Shown here one piece after another: positions 1 through 5,776 of a DNA stretch of 6,041 bases (the stretch's first letter is position 1; each line of letters starts with the position of its first letter). The position numbers and the translations under genes were made by a program. The stretch covers positions 1 to 6,041 of the forward strand of contig JAUZPS010000308.1 in NCBI GenBank assembly GCA_030705945.1. The letters run 5' to 3'. The notes beneath the pieces are model-generated. The model was not told the DNA's origin. It did no database searches and was given only the letters and a program-made list of their open reading frames with translations. Source of the stretch: Bacillota bacterium. Its GTDB lineage: Bacteria > Bacillota > Clostridia > Acetivibrionales > DSM-2933.

Positions 1-652
1 GCGTATAATCAGTTCCGTTTGATGATACCATATAGAAAGGATATACTTGATTATACCCTATAGAGGTATAATAGTTTATGCTTTTTGTCATTAGATCAAT
101 GCATCCTACATTTTTTTCTGTTGCAACTTCTTTCATGGCTGTACAATAAGCAGGAAAATCATTTTTAAATGCTCCGTTTGTGTAGTTAAGTCTTGCCACA
201 GGAGTAATCAAAACAGGGATCGCGCCTTTTGAGCGAGCCCCATCAATGTATTGTCTAAGGTATTGTTTGTATTCGGTATTAGGTTCTGTGTAGCGTTCAG
301 GCTTGCTTATATCCGCGTCATTGTGGCCAAATTGAACAAACAGATAATCGTTCGGTTGAATTACCTTTAAGATTTCGTCTAAACGTCCATCTACTATAAA
401 ACTTTTTGAGCTTCTTCCGCCAATAGCCTTGTTTACGAATAAAACATCAGAAGTAAAATACTTTGGTATCACCTGCCCCCATCCCGTTTGCGGCGCGTAA
501 CTCGCCGAGTAGTTTTGAACCGTGGAATCCCCGCAAATATAAACCGTTGGTTTTGCCGCATCTGCCGCAAACAAGCGAACGCCTTGTGGTATTATCCCCA
601 AATACGCTGCAAGGATTAAAAAAATCAATCCCTTTTTTAAAAATTTACCCAT
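1..652 (-). CDS. Secreted SGNH/GDSL esterase, rhamnogalacturonan acetylesterase-like (CE12 type), 3' end outside window
   Basis: Likely removes acetyl groups from the rhamnogalacturonan backbone of pectin outside the cell. The visible 217 residues start with a signal peptide (Lys4, Lys6, Lys7, then a hydrophobic stretch to about residue 21, probable cleavage near Ala29/Ala30). The SGNH blocks follow: GDST at 41-44 with nucleophile Ser43, IGGRSS with oxyanion Gly79, and GHND with Asn111. The edge residues NGTDYT fit the start of the DxxH block (Asp215). The one remaining base, C, is compatible with a His codon next, so most of the catalytic domain is present. What follows downstream (a dockerin, a CBM or just the end) cannot be seen. 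The ATG at 652-650 has a strong ribosome binding site. It lies 117 bases after rsgI on the same strand, with no convincing terminator between, so co-transcription with sigI-rsgI is plausible. The family is a confident call; the exact substrate is inferred, and another SGNH carbohydrate esterase is the alternative. Confidence 0.85.
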   Translation of the reverse strand, partial: MGKFLKKGLIFLILAAYLGIIPQGVRLFAADAAKPTVYICGDSTVQNYSASYAPQTGWGQVIPKYFTSDVLFVNKAIGGRSSKSFIVDGRLDEILKVIQPNDYLFVQFGHNDADISKPERYTEPNTEYKQYLRQYIDGARSKGAIPVLITPVARLNYTNGAFKNDFPAYCTAMKEVATEKNVGCIDLMTKSINYYTSIGYNQVYPFYMVSSNGTDYT

Positions 653-658
653 GATTTA

Positions 659-666
659 CCCCTCCT
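659..666 (-). promoter_or_regulatory. Ribosome binding site of the SGNH esterase
   Basis: AGGAGGGG on the minus strand, 6 bases before the ATG at 652. It fixes the start just ahead of a typical signal peptide. The 653-769 gap contains no CG dinucleotide at all, so it has no CGAA/CGTA-type SigI -10 element. Confidence 0.85.
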
Positions 667-769
667 ATTTTTATATAATCTATTTTTTTATAAACTATTT
701 TTATCTATAGAAACATTAATTACTTGATAACCAAATGTAAAGTTTTATACTATATATTTGGCAATAAAA

Positions 770-2593
770 CTATAATATCTCCATATAGTCAATATTGGGC
801 CCGCCATTTTCTGTGACAGCAGTCGCTCTTATGATATTTTTCCCAGCTTTAAGGTTAACTTTGCAATACCCATTTTTCCAATAAGTCCATTTATCCGTCG
901 AGTTAAAATCCAAGCTGTTTGTTACAATGTCGTTATTTACTTTTATTTCTAATGGTCTGTTAATCTTTGTACCATTTGAGTACCAGAAATTAAGTGTGTA
1001 CAATCCTGACTTCGCGGTATTTACAACCCACTCAACATAGCTTCCGGTCTCATTATTGAAATTTACATATCCAATCCCCGAATAGCCTGTATTGGTTGAC
1101 TCTGTGACGCTTCTAGAAATAATTGCGTTTTCTGACTGATAAACATCGCCATAATGATATAACTGGCTGGACGGAATTATCTCCTTTTTCTGACTGTTAC
1201 TGCTCCAATACATTTTTATCTGGCAAGACTTAACATTTTCAAAGAATTCTATCCTGATATCATATTTTGTTCCCGCAGTCAATTCTATGCTGCCATGGCT
1301 TTCTACGGGACGCTGGGATTTCCAGTTATCAATGATCAGGACGTTATTGACCCATACCCGAGCGCCATCGTCCGCAAAAGTGTAAAAAGTGTATTTTTCA
1401 GTATATTTAGGCTCAACTAGACCAGTCCACCTTACTGAAAAAGTGTCTGCTCCGATTATTGGATCAGGAGAGTCCTCTACCCATCTATAATTTATTTCGG
1501 GATCAATTCTGGTCATTTTTAAATTTGTAAAGTCACTGTTGTCATAATATTCACCTTTTAATCCCCCACATAACTCGCTCTCGCTTTTAGGGGTAAGTGG
1601 AATTAATGTTGAGGACACAATCGGCGAATTTATTGTCGGATTATCATGAGCAGACGTTGTTGGCAGCGCATTTACATTTACAGGTAAAGGCGTAGGTGAC
1701 ATGCCCCTTGAAGGAGTACTTTCATTGGGCGCAGTATTTGTATTGGTTAGAGCAAGACCGGATGTAGGAGTCAAAGTAGCTTTAGAAACGGTATTAAAAC
1801 TGTTCTTATCATCAGGCTTAAAACCAATTATATTATACAGCTTATAAAGAGAATCTGACTTTAATTCTTGCATGGATATTTCCGCGCCCGCCTTTTTGGC
1901 TTCAGAATATAGCAAATACTTACCCATGGAAATCTTTTGCTTAATGGATTTTTCATGATACTCCGCAGGAACATTAACAACTTTAAGGTTAATTTCATCA
2001 CCATAGCAGTCTTCGAGATCATTTTTTAAAATATTAAGAAACTTTGTAAAGTGTTGATCCTTTTGCTCATTAACCTTTGCTGCCCCGCCTTTATACAACG
2101 CAGCTGTTATAAGTATAATGTTTTTGTCCTTATCTACTTGCATAAACCCGCATTCCTTGGACTTTTTAATTATCTCCTTTAATCCGCTGTATATATTCAA
2201 ACCTTTTAGTTTCAAGTTTTTCCCCAAATTCTCCGCATCTTTATTCAGATAACTGACATTGCTTATTTTGTCTTCGTTATTAATGCCAAGTTCCATGCTA
2301 GGATTAATATCAATACTGACATATACATACGGGGAACTGTTATTAATGCCCCATAAAAACGAGAATGCTATGATCAAAGCAAATACTGCTGCTATCCCTG
2401 CTGCTACTATATAAAAATAATTTTTACCAAGTCTTTTTCTGTTTATCAGATCCTTTTCATTAATAAGAATTTTTTGTCCAAGAAACATATCATCTGTCCT
2501 TCTGATTCTTTCAAAAACTGATTCATCTGTAATAATAACAGCTTCATCCTCGCAAACTTTGATCACAACTCCTATATTATTGAGCTCAGACAT
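770..2593 (-). CDS. rsgI: RsgI-type membrane anti-sigma factor with PA14 and CBM6/CBM35-like sensor domains
   Basis: A 607-residue single-pass membrane protein that should hold SigI inactive at the membrane and release it when its outer part meets polysaccharide. Layout: cytoplasmic RsgI N-terminal anti-sigma domain about 1-55; transmembrane helix about 58-82; extracytoplasmic juxtamembrane domain about 88-262, with the conserved SIDINPSMELGIN segment (Asn97-Pro98, the family's autoproteolysis motif); Ser/Thr/Pro-rich linker about 272-336; PA14 domain about 343-480, with the Asp408-Asp409-Gly motif typical of PA14 ligand sites; and a beta-sandwich module about 485-607 (SENA at the start, GYVNF, GSYVEW, GGPNIDYMEI at the end), which matches CBM35/CBM6. 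In C. thermocellum, RsgI proteins carry different sugar-binding modules, and RsgI3 has PA14 domains linked to pectin. Sensing of pectin-type material is therefore inferred here, supported by the esterase gene downstream. The start overlaps the end of sigI by 8 bases, which indicates coupled translation. The overall family is a sure call; the ligand is not known. Confidence 0.93.
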   Translation of the reverse strand: MSELNNIGVVIKVCEDEAVIITDESVFERIRRTDDMFLGQKILINEKDLINRKRLGKNYFYIVAAGIAAVFALIIAFSFLWGINNSSPYVYVSIDINPSMELGINNEDKISNVSYLNKDAENLGKNLKLKGLNIYSGLKEIIKKSKECGFMQVDKDKNIILITAALYKGGAAKVNEQKDQHFTKFLNILKNDLEDCYGDEINLKVVNVPAEYHEKSIKQKISMGKYLLYSEAKKAGAEISMQELKSDSLYKLYNIIGFKPDDKNSFNTVSKATLTPTSGLALTNTNTAPNESTPSRGMSPTPLPVNVNALPTTSAHDNPTINSPIVSSTLIPLTPKSESELCGGLKGEYYDNSDFTNLKMTRIDPEINYRWVEDSPDPIIGADTFSVRWTGLVEPKYTEKYTFYTFADDGARVWVNNVLIIDNWKSQRPVESHGSIELTAGTKYDIRIEFFENVKSCQIKMYWSSNSQKKEIIPSSQLYHYGDVYQSENAIISRSVTESTNTGYSGIGYVNFNNETGSYVEWVVNTAKSGLYTLNFWYSNGTKINRPLEIKVNNDIVTNSLDFNSTDKWTYWKNGYCKVNLKAGKNIIRATAVTENGGPNIDYMEIL

Positions 2594-3329
2594 ATTTCTC
2601 CCTCCTTTCCTCGCTTAATACAATATCTTTTATATCATCGAGATTACTTCTCAAAATCAAACTCACCGCAATAATAAACTTTCTATTTCTCCCCACAGTC
2701 TTTTGATTTACTTTGATTTTCTGCAACAGTTCTGACAGAGGAATGCGCTTTTTTCTTATCATTTTGTAAAACAATTCATCATCTTCAGCTATAACCCTGG
2801 CTATTTTGATGGACAGAAGTCTTGAATCCTTATGTTTTGGAGAATCAGTAATCAAATCTGCTAGAGAAATGTCAAACTCCTTGATTTGCTGCTCAAATCT
2901 AATCAATTCATCTTTAATTTCAATTTTCTCCAATTGATAATGAGAGTTTGAAGCAATTACCTTGCTCTCATAATCCTGATTCTCATCTATAGAGGAAAAC
3001 AGCACAACATTGCCATGCTTTTTATTTTTTCTGACATTGTCTATAATTCTATGTTTTATTACCATATAAGAATAATTAAAAAAATCATTATTTCTTTGAG
3101 CGTCATAATTGTCTATCGCTTCATTAAACGCCGAAAGTCCAATACTATACTCTTCACTGTTTTTATCATCAATATATATCCCCAAAATATTGGAAACTAC
3201 TTTGGTTATGTATAATATATTATCCTTAATAAACTGTTCTTTAAGTGTCTTATTACCCGCTTGAATTTTTTCAAGCATATCCGCTAATGAATTGTTAGCC
3301 TTTTTATAATTAAGACCAAATTTGAACAA
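2586..3329 (-). CDS. sigI: SigI-family alternative RNA polymerase sigma factor
   Basis: A 247-residue sigma factor, partner of the RsgI protein encoded next to it. It directs RNA polymerase to a dedicated promoter set when freed from RsgI. The sigma-70 region 2 is at about 23-105, with the SigI-typical AFNEAIDNYD (67-76) and VIKHRIIDNVR (90-100) segments. The C-terminal SigI DNA-binding domain is about 196-235, with VNQKTVGRNRKFIIA (207-221). The length fits the family. I chose the TTG at 3329-3327 because an AGAGGAG site sits 8 bases upstream and the protein then begins MFKFGL. The same frame stays open to a TTG at 3404, but that extension has no ribosome binding site and covers likely promoter sequence. 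The family is clear. Its regulon is inferred to include pectin-degradation genes, because of the RsgI ectodomain and the downstream esterase. Confidence 0.92.
   Translation of the reverse strand: MFKFGLNYKKANNSLADMLEKIQAGNKTLKEQFIKDNILYITKVVSNILGIYIDDKNSEEYSIGLSAFNEAIDNYDAQRNNDFFNYSYMVIKHRIIDNVRKNKKHGNVVLFSSIDENQDYESKVIASNSHYQLEKIEIKDELIRFEQQIKEFDISLADLITDSPKHKDSRLLSIKIARVIAEDDELFYKMIRKKRIPLSELLQKIKVNQKTVGRNRKFIIAVSLILRSNLDDIKDIVLSEERREKYV
2601..2606 (-). promoter_or_regulatory. Ribosome binding site of rsgI inside the end of sigI
   Basis: AGGAGG, 7 bases before the rsgI ATG at 2593, lies within the last codons of sigI. Together with the 8-base gene overlap it supports translational coupling, which would keep sigma and anti-sigma in balance. 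Confidence 0.85.
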
Positions 3330-3337
3330 CCTTATCA

Positions 3338-3344
3338 CTCCTCT
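3338..3344 (-). promoter_or_regulatory. Ribosome binding site that sets the sigI TTG start
   Basis: AGAGGAG, 8 bases upstream of the TTG at 3329. No comparable site precedes the upstream in-frame TTG at 3404, so the shorter protein is preferred. Confidence 0.75.
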
Positions 3345-3354
3345 TACTAAGTAA

Positions 3355-3382
3355 TGCGTTAAAAAGCCATTTTTTAAGGGGT
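3355..3382 (-). promoter_or_regulatory. Candidate SigI-dependent (autoregulatory) promoter of sigI
   Basis: On the minus strand ACCCC (3382-3378) is followed by TT and an A-tract, then CGCA (3358-3355) after 19 bases. It resembles SigI promoters, which have a C-rich plus A-tract -35 region and a CGAA/CGTA-like -10 region. The -10 differs at one base (CGCA), and the fit of the spacing is unverified. Transcription would start about 20-25 bases before the TTG start, leaving room for the ribosome binding site. Autoregulation of sigI-rsgI operons is known in the family; here it is only suggested. Confidence 0.35.
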
Positions 3383-3408
3383 ACAAGCTAAATAAATAGT
3401 TCAATATG

Positions 3409-3437
3409 ATTATAACGCAATATATATCGGTTGTAAT
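3409..3437 (-). promoter_or_regulatory. Candidate sigma-A promoter of sigI-rsgI
   Basis: ATTACA (3437-3432, four of six matches to TTGACA), a 17-base spacer, and a perfect TATAAT (3414-3409) on the minus strand. It could give basal expression of the sigma/anti-sigma pair, with a leader of roughly 70 bases. In A+T-rich DNA such matches arise by chance, so confidence is moderate. Confidence 0.5.
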
Positions 3438-3461
3438 GCTAATTGAATGTATCTTGTATAT

Positions 3462-3501
3462 TTTGCAATAAACATTTTACATCCATTTTTTATATTGCAA
3501 A
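3462..3501. repeat. 9-bp inverted repeat upstream of sigI
   Basis: TTTGCAATA (3462-3470) and its exact reverse complement TATTGCAAA (3493-3501), with 22 bases between. Centres are 31 bases apart, close to three helical turns, which would suit a dimeric regulator bound to one DNA face. It lies just upstream of the candidate sigma-A promoter of sigI. A regulatory role is inferred from symmetry and position only. Confidence 0.45.
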
Positions 3502-3505
3502 GTAA

Positions 3506-3604
3506 ATAAAAAGCAATTAATCTTTTACATTTGCCTATCGCAAAATAACGTTAAAGCGTTCGTTATTTTGCTCCGTCAAATGTAAGATTAATAGTGCTTT
3601 TTAT
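3506..3604. repeat. Composite palindrome (about 99 bases) able to form a long hairpin
   Basis: Three nested stems are seen. The outer stem pairs 3506-3515 with 3595-3604 (10 bp, including AAAAAGC with GCTTTTT). The middle stem pairs 3516-3524 and 3527-3533 with 3577-3592 (16 bp, a two-base TT bulge on the left; an AG bulge at 3593-3594 separates it from the outer stem). The inner stem pairs 3540-3550 with 3561-3571 (11 bp, GCAAAATAACG with its complement), closed by a 10-base loop. The only unpaired internal loop is 3534-3539 against 3572-3576. It lies upstream of both predicted flanking promoters, so neither gene's mRNA should contain it. Possible identities: a MITE-like palindromic element (TA dinucleotides flank 3509-3601), the terminator end of an unseen small RNA, or a bidirectional transcription barrier. 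Confidence 0.7.
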
Positions 3605-3654
3605 ATAGATACCTTGATTCATAAGTTGCGAAAAGTTCAGCTTTGATAGTAAAA

Positions 3655-3668
3655 TGCAGTAATCTGCA
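3655..3668. repeat. Small dyad upstream of the topoisomerase promoter
   Basis: TGCAG-TAAT-CTGCA, a 5-bp perfect dyad with a 4-base centre, ends 11 bases before the -35 box at 3680. It could be an operator, but a dyad this short can occur by chance. Confidence 0.25.
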
Positions 3669-3679
3669 GATAATTCTCC

Positions 3680-3708
3680 TTGAAAAGAATATATTTTTTA
3701 TTTATAAT
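3680..3708 (+). promoter_or_regulatory. Near-consensus sigma-A promoter of the topoisomerase gene
   Basis: TTGAAA (3680-3685), exactly 17 bases of spacer, and a perfect TATAAT (3703-3708). Transcription would start near 3715, giving a leader of about 25 bases. Eleven of twelve consensus-equivalent positions match, which suggests steady vegetative expression. Confidence 0.8.
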
Positions 3709-3727
3709 GTTAAATATCTATAAACAA

Positions 3728-3734
3728 AAGGGAG
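3728..3734 (+). promoter_or_regulatory. Ribosome binding site supporting the TTG start of the topoisomerase gene
   Basis: AAGGGAG, 6 bases before the TTG at 3741. The protein then begins MSKNLYITEKPS, the normal N-terminus of type IA topoisomerases, so the TTG start is well supported. Confidence 0.8.
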
Positions 3735-3740
3735 ATAGCC

Positions 3741-5723
3741 TTGAGCAAAAATCTATATATAACTGAAAAGCCATCTGTTGCAGCAAGCTTTGCCACTGTA
3801 TTGGGGGTAAATATTTCTAAAAGCGACAGATCAAGAGGCTATGCAGAATCAAATACCGCAATCATTACATGGTGTGTCGGACACCTTGTAACAATGGCGT
3901 TCCCAGATGCATACGACCCCAGTTACAAAGAATGGAAAGTTGAACATCTGCCTATAATTCCAAAAGAATATAAATATATTGTGATTGACGATGATGGAAT
4001 AAAAAGACAATTCGCAACTATAAGCTCTCTTATGCGCAGGGATGATGTGGATTGCGTCTATTCCTGCACCGACAGCGGACGCGAAGGGGAATACATTTTC
4101 CGGCTTGTTGCCTCTCTTAGCGGAAGCAGCAAGCCGTCTAAAAGGGTATGGATTTCATCCCATACCGATGAATCAATAAAAAGAGGTATAAGTGAAGCAA
4201 AGGATTTGAGTCATTACGATTCACTCGGCATAGCAGCCTATAACAGAGCAATAGAAGATTGGCTTTTCGGCATGAATTTCAGCAGAATTTACACCTGCCA
4301 GTATGGAAGAATGCTATCAAACTTATTAAAGGAAAGCAAATCCTCTGTTATAGCCATTGGCAGGGTTATGACCTGCGTGCTTGGACTCATTGTTGACAGA
4401 GAACTGGAAATAAGGAACTTTGTCCCTAAAATCCATTATGGCGTCGTTGGCAGCTTTACTTCAAAAACCAGCGAGATAAGCTATAAGGGAAAATGGCAGC
4501 CCAAAAAATCCGACTCTAAAAAGAAAGATGAGCAGGAAGAAGAAAAATATATCAGCAAGGAAGACGCTGAGGCGCTTATTGAAAAGCTTAAGGATAAAGA
4601 AGCGGTTGTCAAAAAGGTTGATATAAAAGTAAAAAACGAACAGCCTCCTCTTCTTTTTAATTTGGCCGAGCTTCAGTCGGAAGCTAATAAAAAGTTTAAG
4701 CTTCCTGTTGACAAGACACTTGAAATAGCCCAAAGCCTATACGAAAAGAAGATGATTTCATACCCAAGAACCGATAGCAGAGTTATGTCAACAGATGTGT
4801 TAAGCGATATTCCCAAAATTCTAAACGGACTGTTCTCAAATTCTTCCTATAAGGATACAGTTAAGAGGATAAAAGATTTCGGGGAGCTTAAAGTAAATAA
4901 ATCCTCCAAGAGATTTGTGGATGACAGCAAGGTCACAGACCACTACGCTATTATTCCCACTTACGTTACCACAGAGCTTTCAAGGCTTGATAATGACACT
5001 AAAAATGTCTATAACCTTATAGTAAAAAGATTTCTTTCGATCTTCTATCCTCCTGCAGAGTTTAATACTGTTAAGGTGGAAACTGATGTAGCCGGCGAAA
5101 TTTTTGTTACTACTGCTAAGACCTTGAAGGAACCAGGCTGGAAAGAAGTTTATGAGGTTTCCGCTTCTAAGGATGAGGAAGAAACCACTGACTCTCCTAT
5201 CCACAAGCTCATCAAAAAGGAAGGATGCGCTGTTAACAGTTTTGATCTTGAGGAGAAAGAAACAAAGCCTCCACCAAGATATACGGATGGATCATTGATT
5301 ATAACAATGGAAAAGGCCGGTAAATTTATTGAAAACGAAGAATTAAGAGAACAGATAAAAACCTGCGGTATCGGAACCTCTGCCACACGATCAGGGATAA
5401 TCAAGAAGCTAAAAGACATTAAGTATATAAATATCCATCACAAAACCCAGATCGTTACTCCAACATTAAAGGGTGAAGCAATTGTGGAGCTTGTCCGCAT
5501 GTCCGCCAAAGAGCTTCTGAATCCTTCCCTGACTGCAAGCTGGGAAAAAGGCCTTGTGATGATTGAAAATAAAGAAACAACCCAGGAGGTTTTCAGGGAA
5601 AAGCTACATGCATATATCATAAGAACTATAGAAAAAGTCAAAAAGAGCAGGAATGAAAGGGTAAATCTGCTGCAAATCTATGATAAACAGCTAAGTTCCG
5701 ACAGTCAACGCGTCAGGACATAA
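3741..5723 (+). CDS. topB: Type IA DNA topoisomerase, topoisomerase III (TopB)-like
   Basis: A 660-residue enzyme that cuts one DNA strand through a tyrosine link, passes the other strand and reseals. TopB-type enzymes mainly unlink intermediates of replication and recombination. Seen in order: Toprim domain with ITEKPS (catalytic Glu9, Lys10) and TDSGREGE (Asp111, Glu115, Glu117; the second acidic position is Gly113); GRVMTC at 207-212 in place of the usual GRVQTP-like segment; a charged Lys/Glu-rich stretch about 250-275; active-site SYPRTDSR with Tyr341 and Arg343; TDHYAIIPT (399-407); and GIGTSATR (from 543). There are no cysteines after 541, so no C-terminal zinc-finger domain; the length is like E. 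coli TopB. Gly at 113 and Met at 210 also occur, from memory, in TopB-like proteins of Firmicutes conjugative elements, but nothing mobile is visible here. It has its own promoter and a hairpin after its stop, so it is probably monocistronic. Chromosomal housekeeping versus element origin is open. Confidence 0.92.
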   Translation: MSKNLYITEKPSVAASFATVLGVNISKSDRSRGYAESNTAIITWCVGHLVTMAFPDAYDPSYKEWKVEHLPIIPKEYKYIVIDDDGIKRQFATISSLMRRDDVDCVYSCTDSGREGEYIFRLVASLSGSSKPSKRVWISSHTDESIKRGISEAKDLSHYDSLGIAAYNRAIEDWLFGMNFSRIYTCQYGRMLSNLLKESKSSVIAIGRVMTCVLGLIVDRELEIRNFVPKIHYGVVGSFTSKTSEISYKGKWQPKKSDSKKKDEQEEEKYISKEDAEALIEKLKDKEAVVKKVDIKVKNEQPPLLFNLAELQSEANKKFKLPVDKTLEIAQSLYEKKMISYPRTDSRVMSTDVLSDIPKILNGLFSNSSYKDTVKRIKDFGELKVNKSSKRFVDDSKVTDHYAIIPTYVTTELSRLDNDTKNVYNLIVKRFLSIFYPPAEFNTVKVETDVAGEIFVTTAKTLKEPGWKEVYEVSASKDEEETTDSPIHKLIKKEGCAVNSFDLEEKETKPPPRYTDGSLIITMEKAGKFIENEELREQIKTCGIGTSATRSGIIKKLKDIKYINIHHKTQIVTPTLKGEAIVELVRMSAKELLNPSLTASWEKGLVMIENKETTQEVFREKLHAYIIRTIEKVKKSRNERVNLLQIYDKQLSSDSQRVRT

Positions 5724-5732
5724 AATTATAAC

Positions 5733-5759
5733 GGCCAAAGCCGCAAGTCTGCTTTGGCC
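5733..5759. terminator. Hairpin between convergent genes, probable terminator
   Basis: Perfect 9-bp G+C-containing stem GGCCAAAGC (5733-5741) with GCTTTGGCC (5751-5759) and a 9-base loop. It starts 9 bases after the topoisomerase stop and lies 17 bases beyond the stop of the convergent small gene. Neither strand has a good T-run after the stem (plus AAAATTCTG, minus GTTATAATTTTA), so termination may be weak or factor-assisted. Position and symmetry favour a shared bidirectional terminator. Confidence 0.6.
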
Positions 5760-5776
5760 AAAATTCTGCGTAATAT

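Larger units (their letters stand above)
3330..3740. other. Divergent intergenic region between sigI and the topoisomerase gene
   Basis: No credible gene lies here. From left to right it holds the sigI ribosome binding site, two candidate sigI promoters, a 9-bp inverted repeat, a composite palindrome of about 99 bases, a small 14-base dyad, and the promoter and ribosome binding site of the rightward topoisomerase gene. Apart from the palindrome core the sequence is very A+T-rich. Confidence 0.8.

Noticed and set aside
463..654. Open reading frame of 63 codons on the plus strand
   Set aside because: It lies antisense to the signal peptide and N-terminal SGNH blocks of the esterase. It has no ribosome binding site of note and no recognisable domain.
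731..761. CCAAAT...ATTTGG inverted repeat between rsgI and the esterase, considered as a terminator
   Set aside because: Only 6 bp pair, the loop is 19 bases, and no T-run follows on the minus strand. It would not be expected to stop transcription.
3015..3215. Open reading frame of 66 codons on the plus strand
   Set aside because: It is antisense to sigI region 2, and its composition (Ile, Phe, Tyr) is what A+T-rich antisense DNA gives.
3506..3604. The palindrome as an intrinsic terminator of sigI or topB
   Set aside because: It is upstream of both genes, which point away from it, so it cannot end either transcript. Its terminator-like arms would matter only for an unseen RNA.
3506..3604. 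CRISPR-like or riboswitch element
   Set aside because: There are no repeated units with spacers. The palindrome lies outside the predicted leaders, and I recognise no known riboswitch core.
4461..5641. Several minus-strand open reading frames of 67-90 codons
   Set aside because: All lie inside the well-supported topoisomerase gene and look like low-complexity antisense products, for example runs of Phe opposite Lys/Glu codons.
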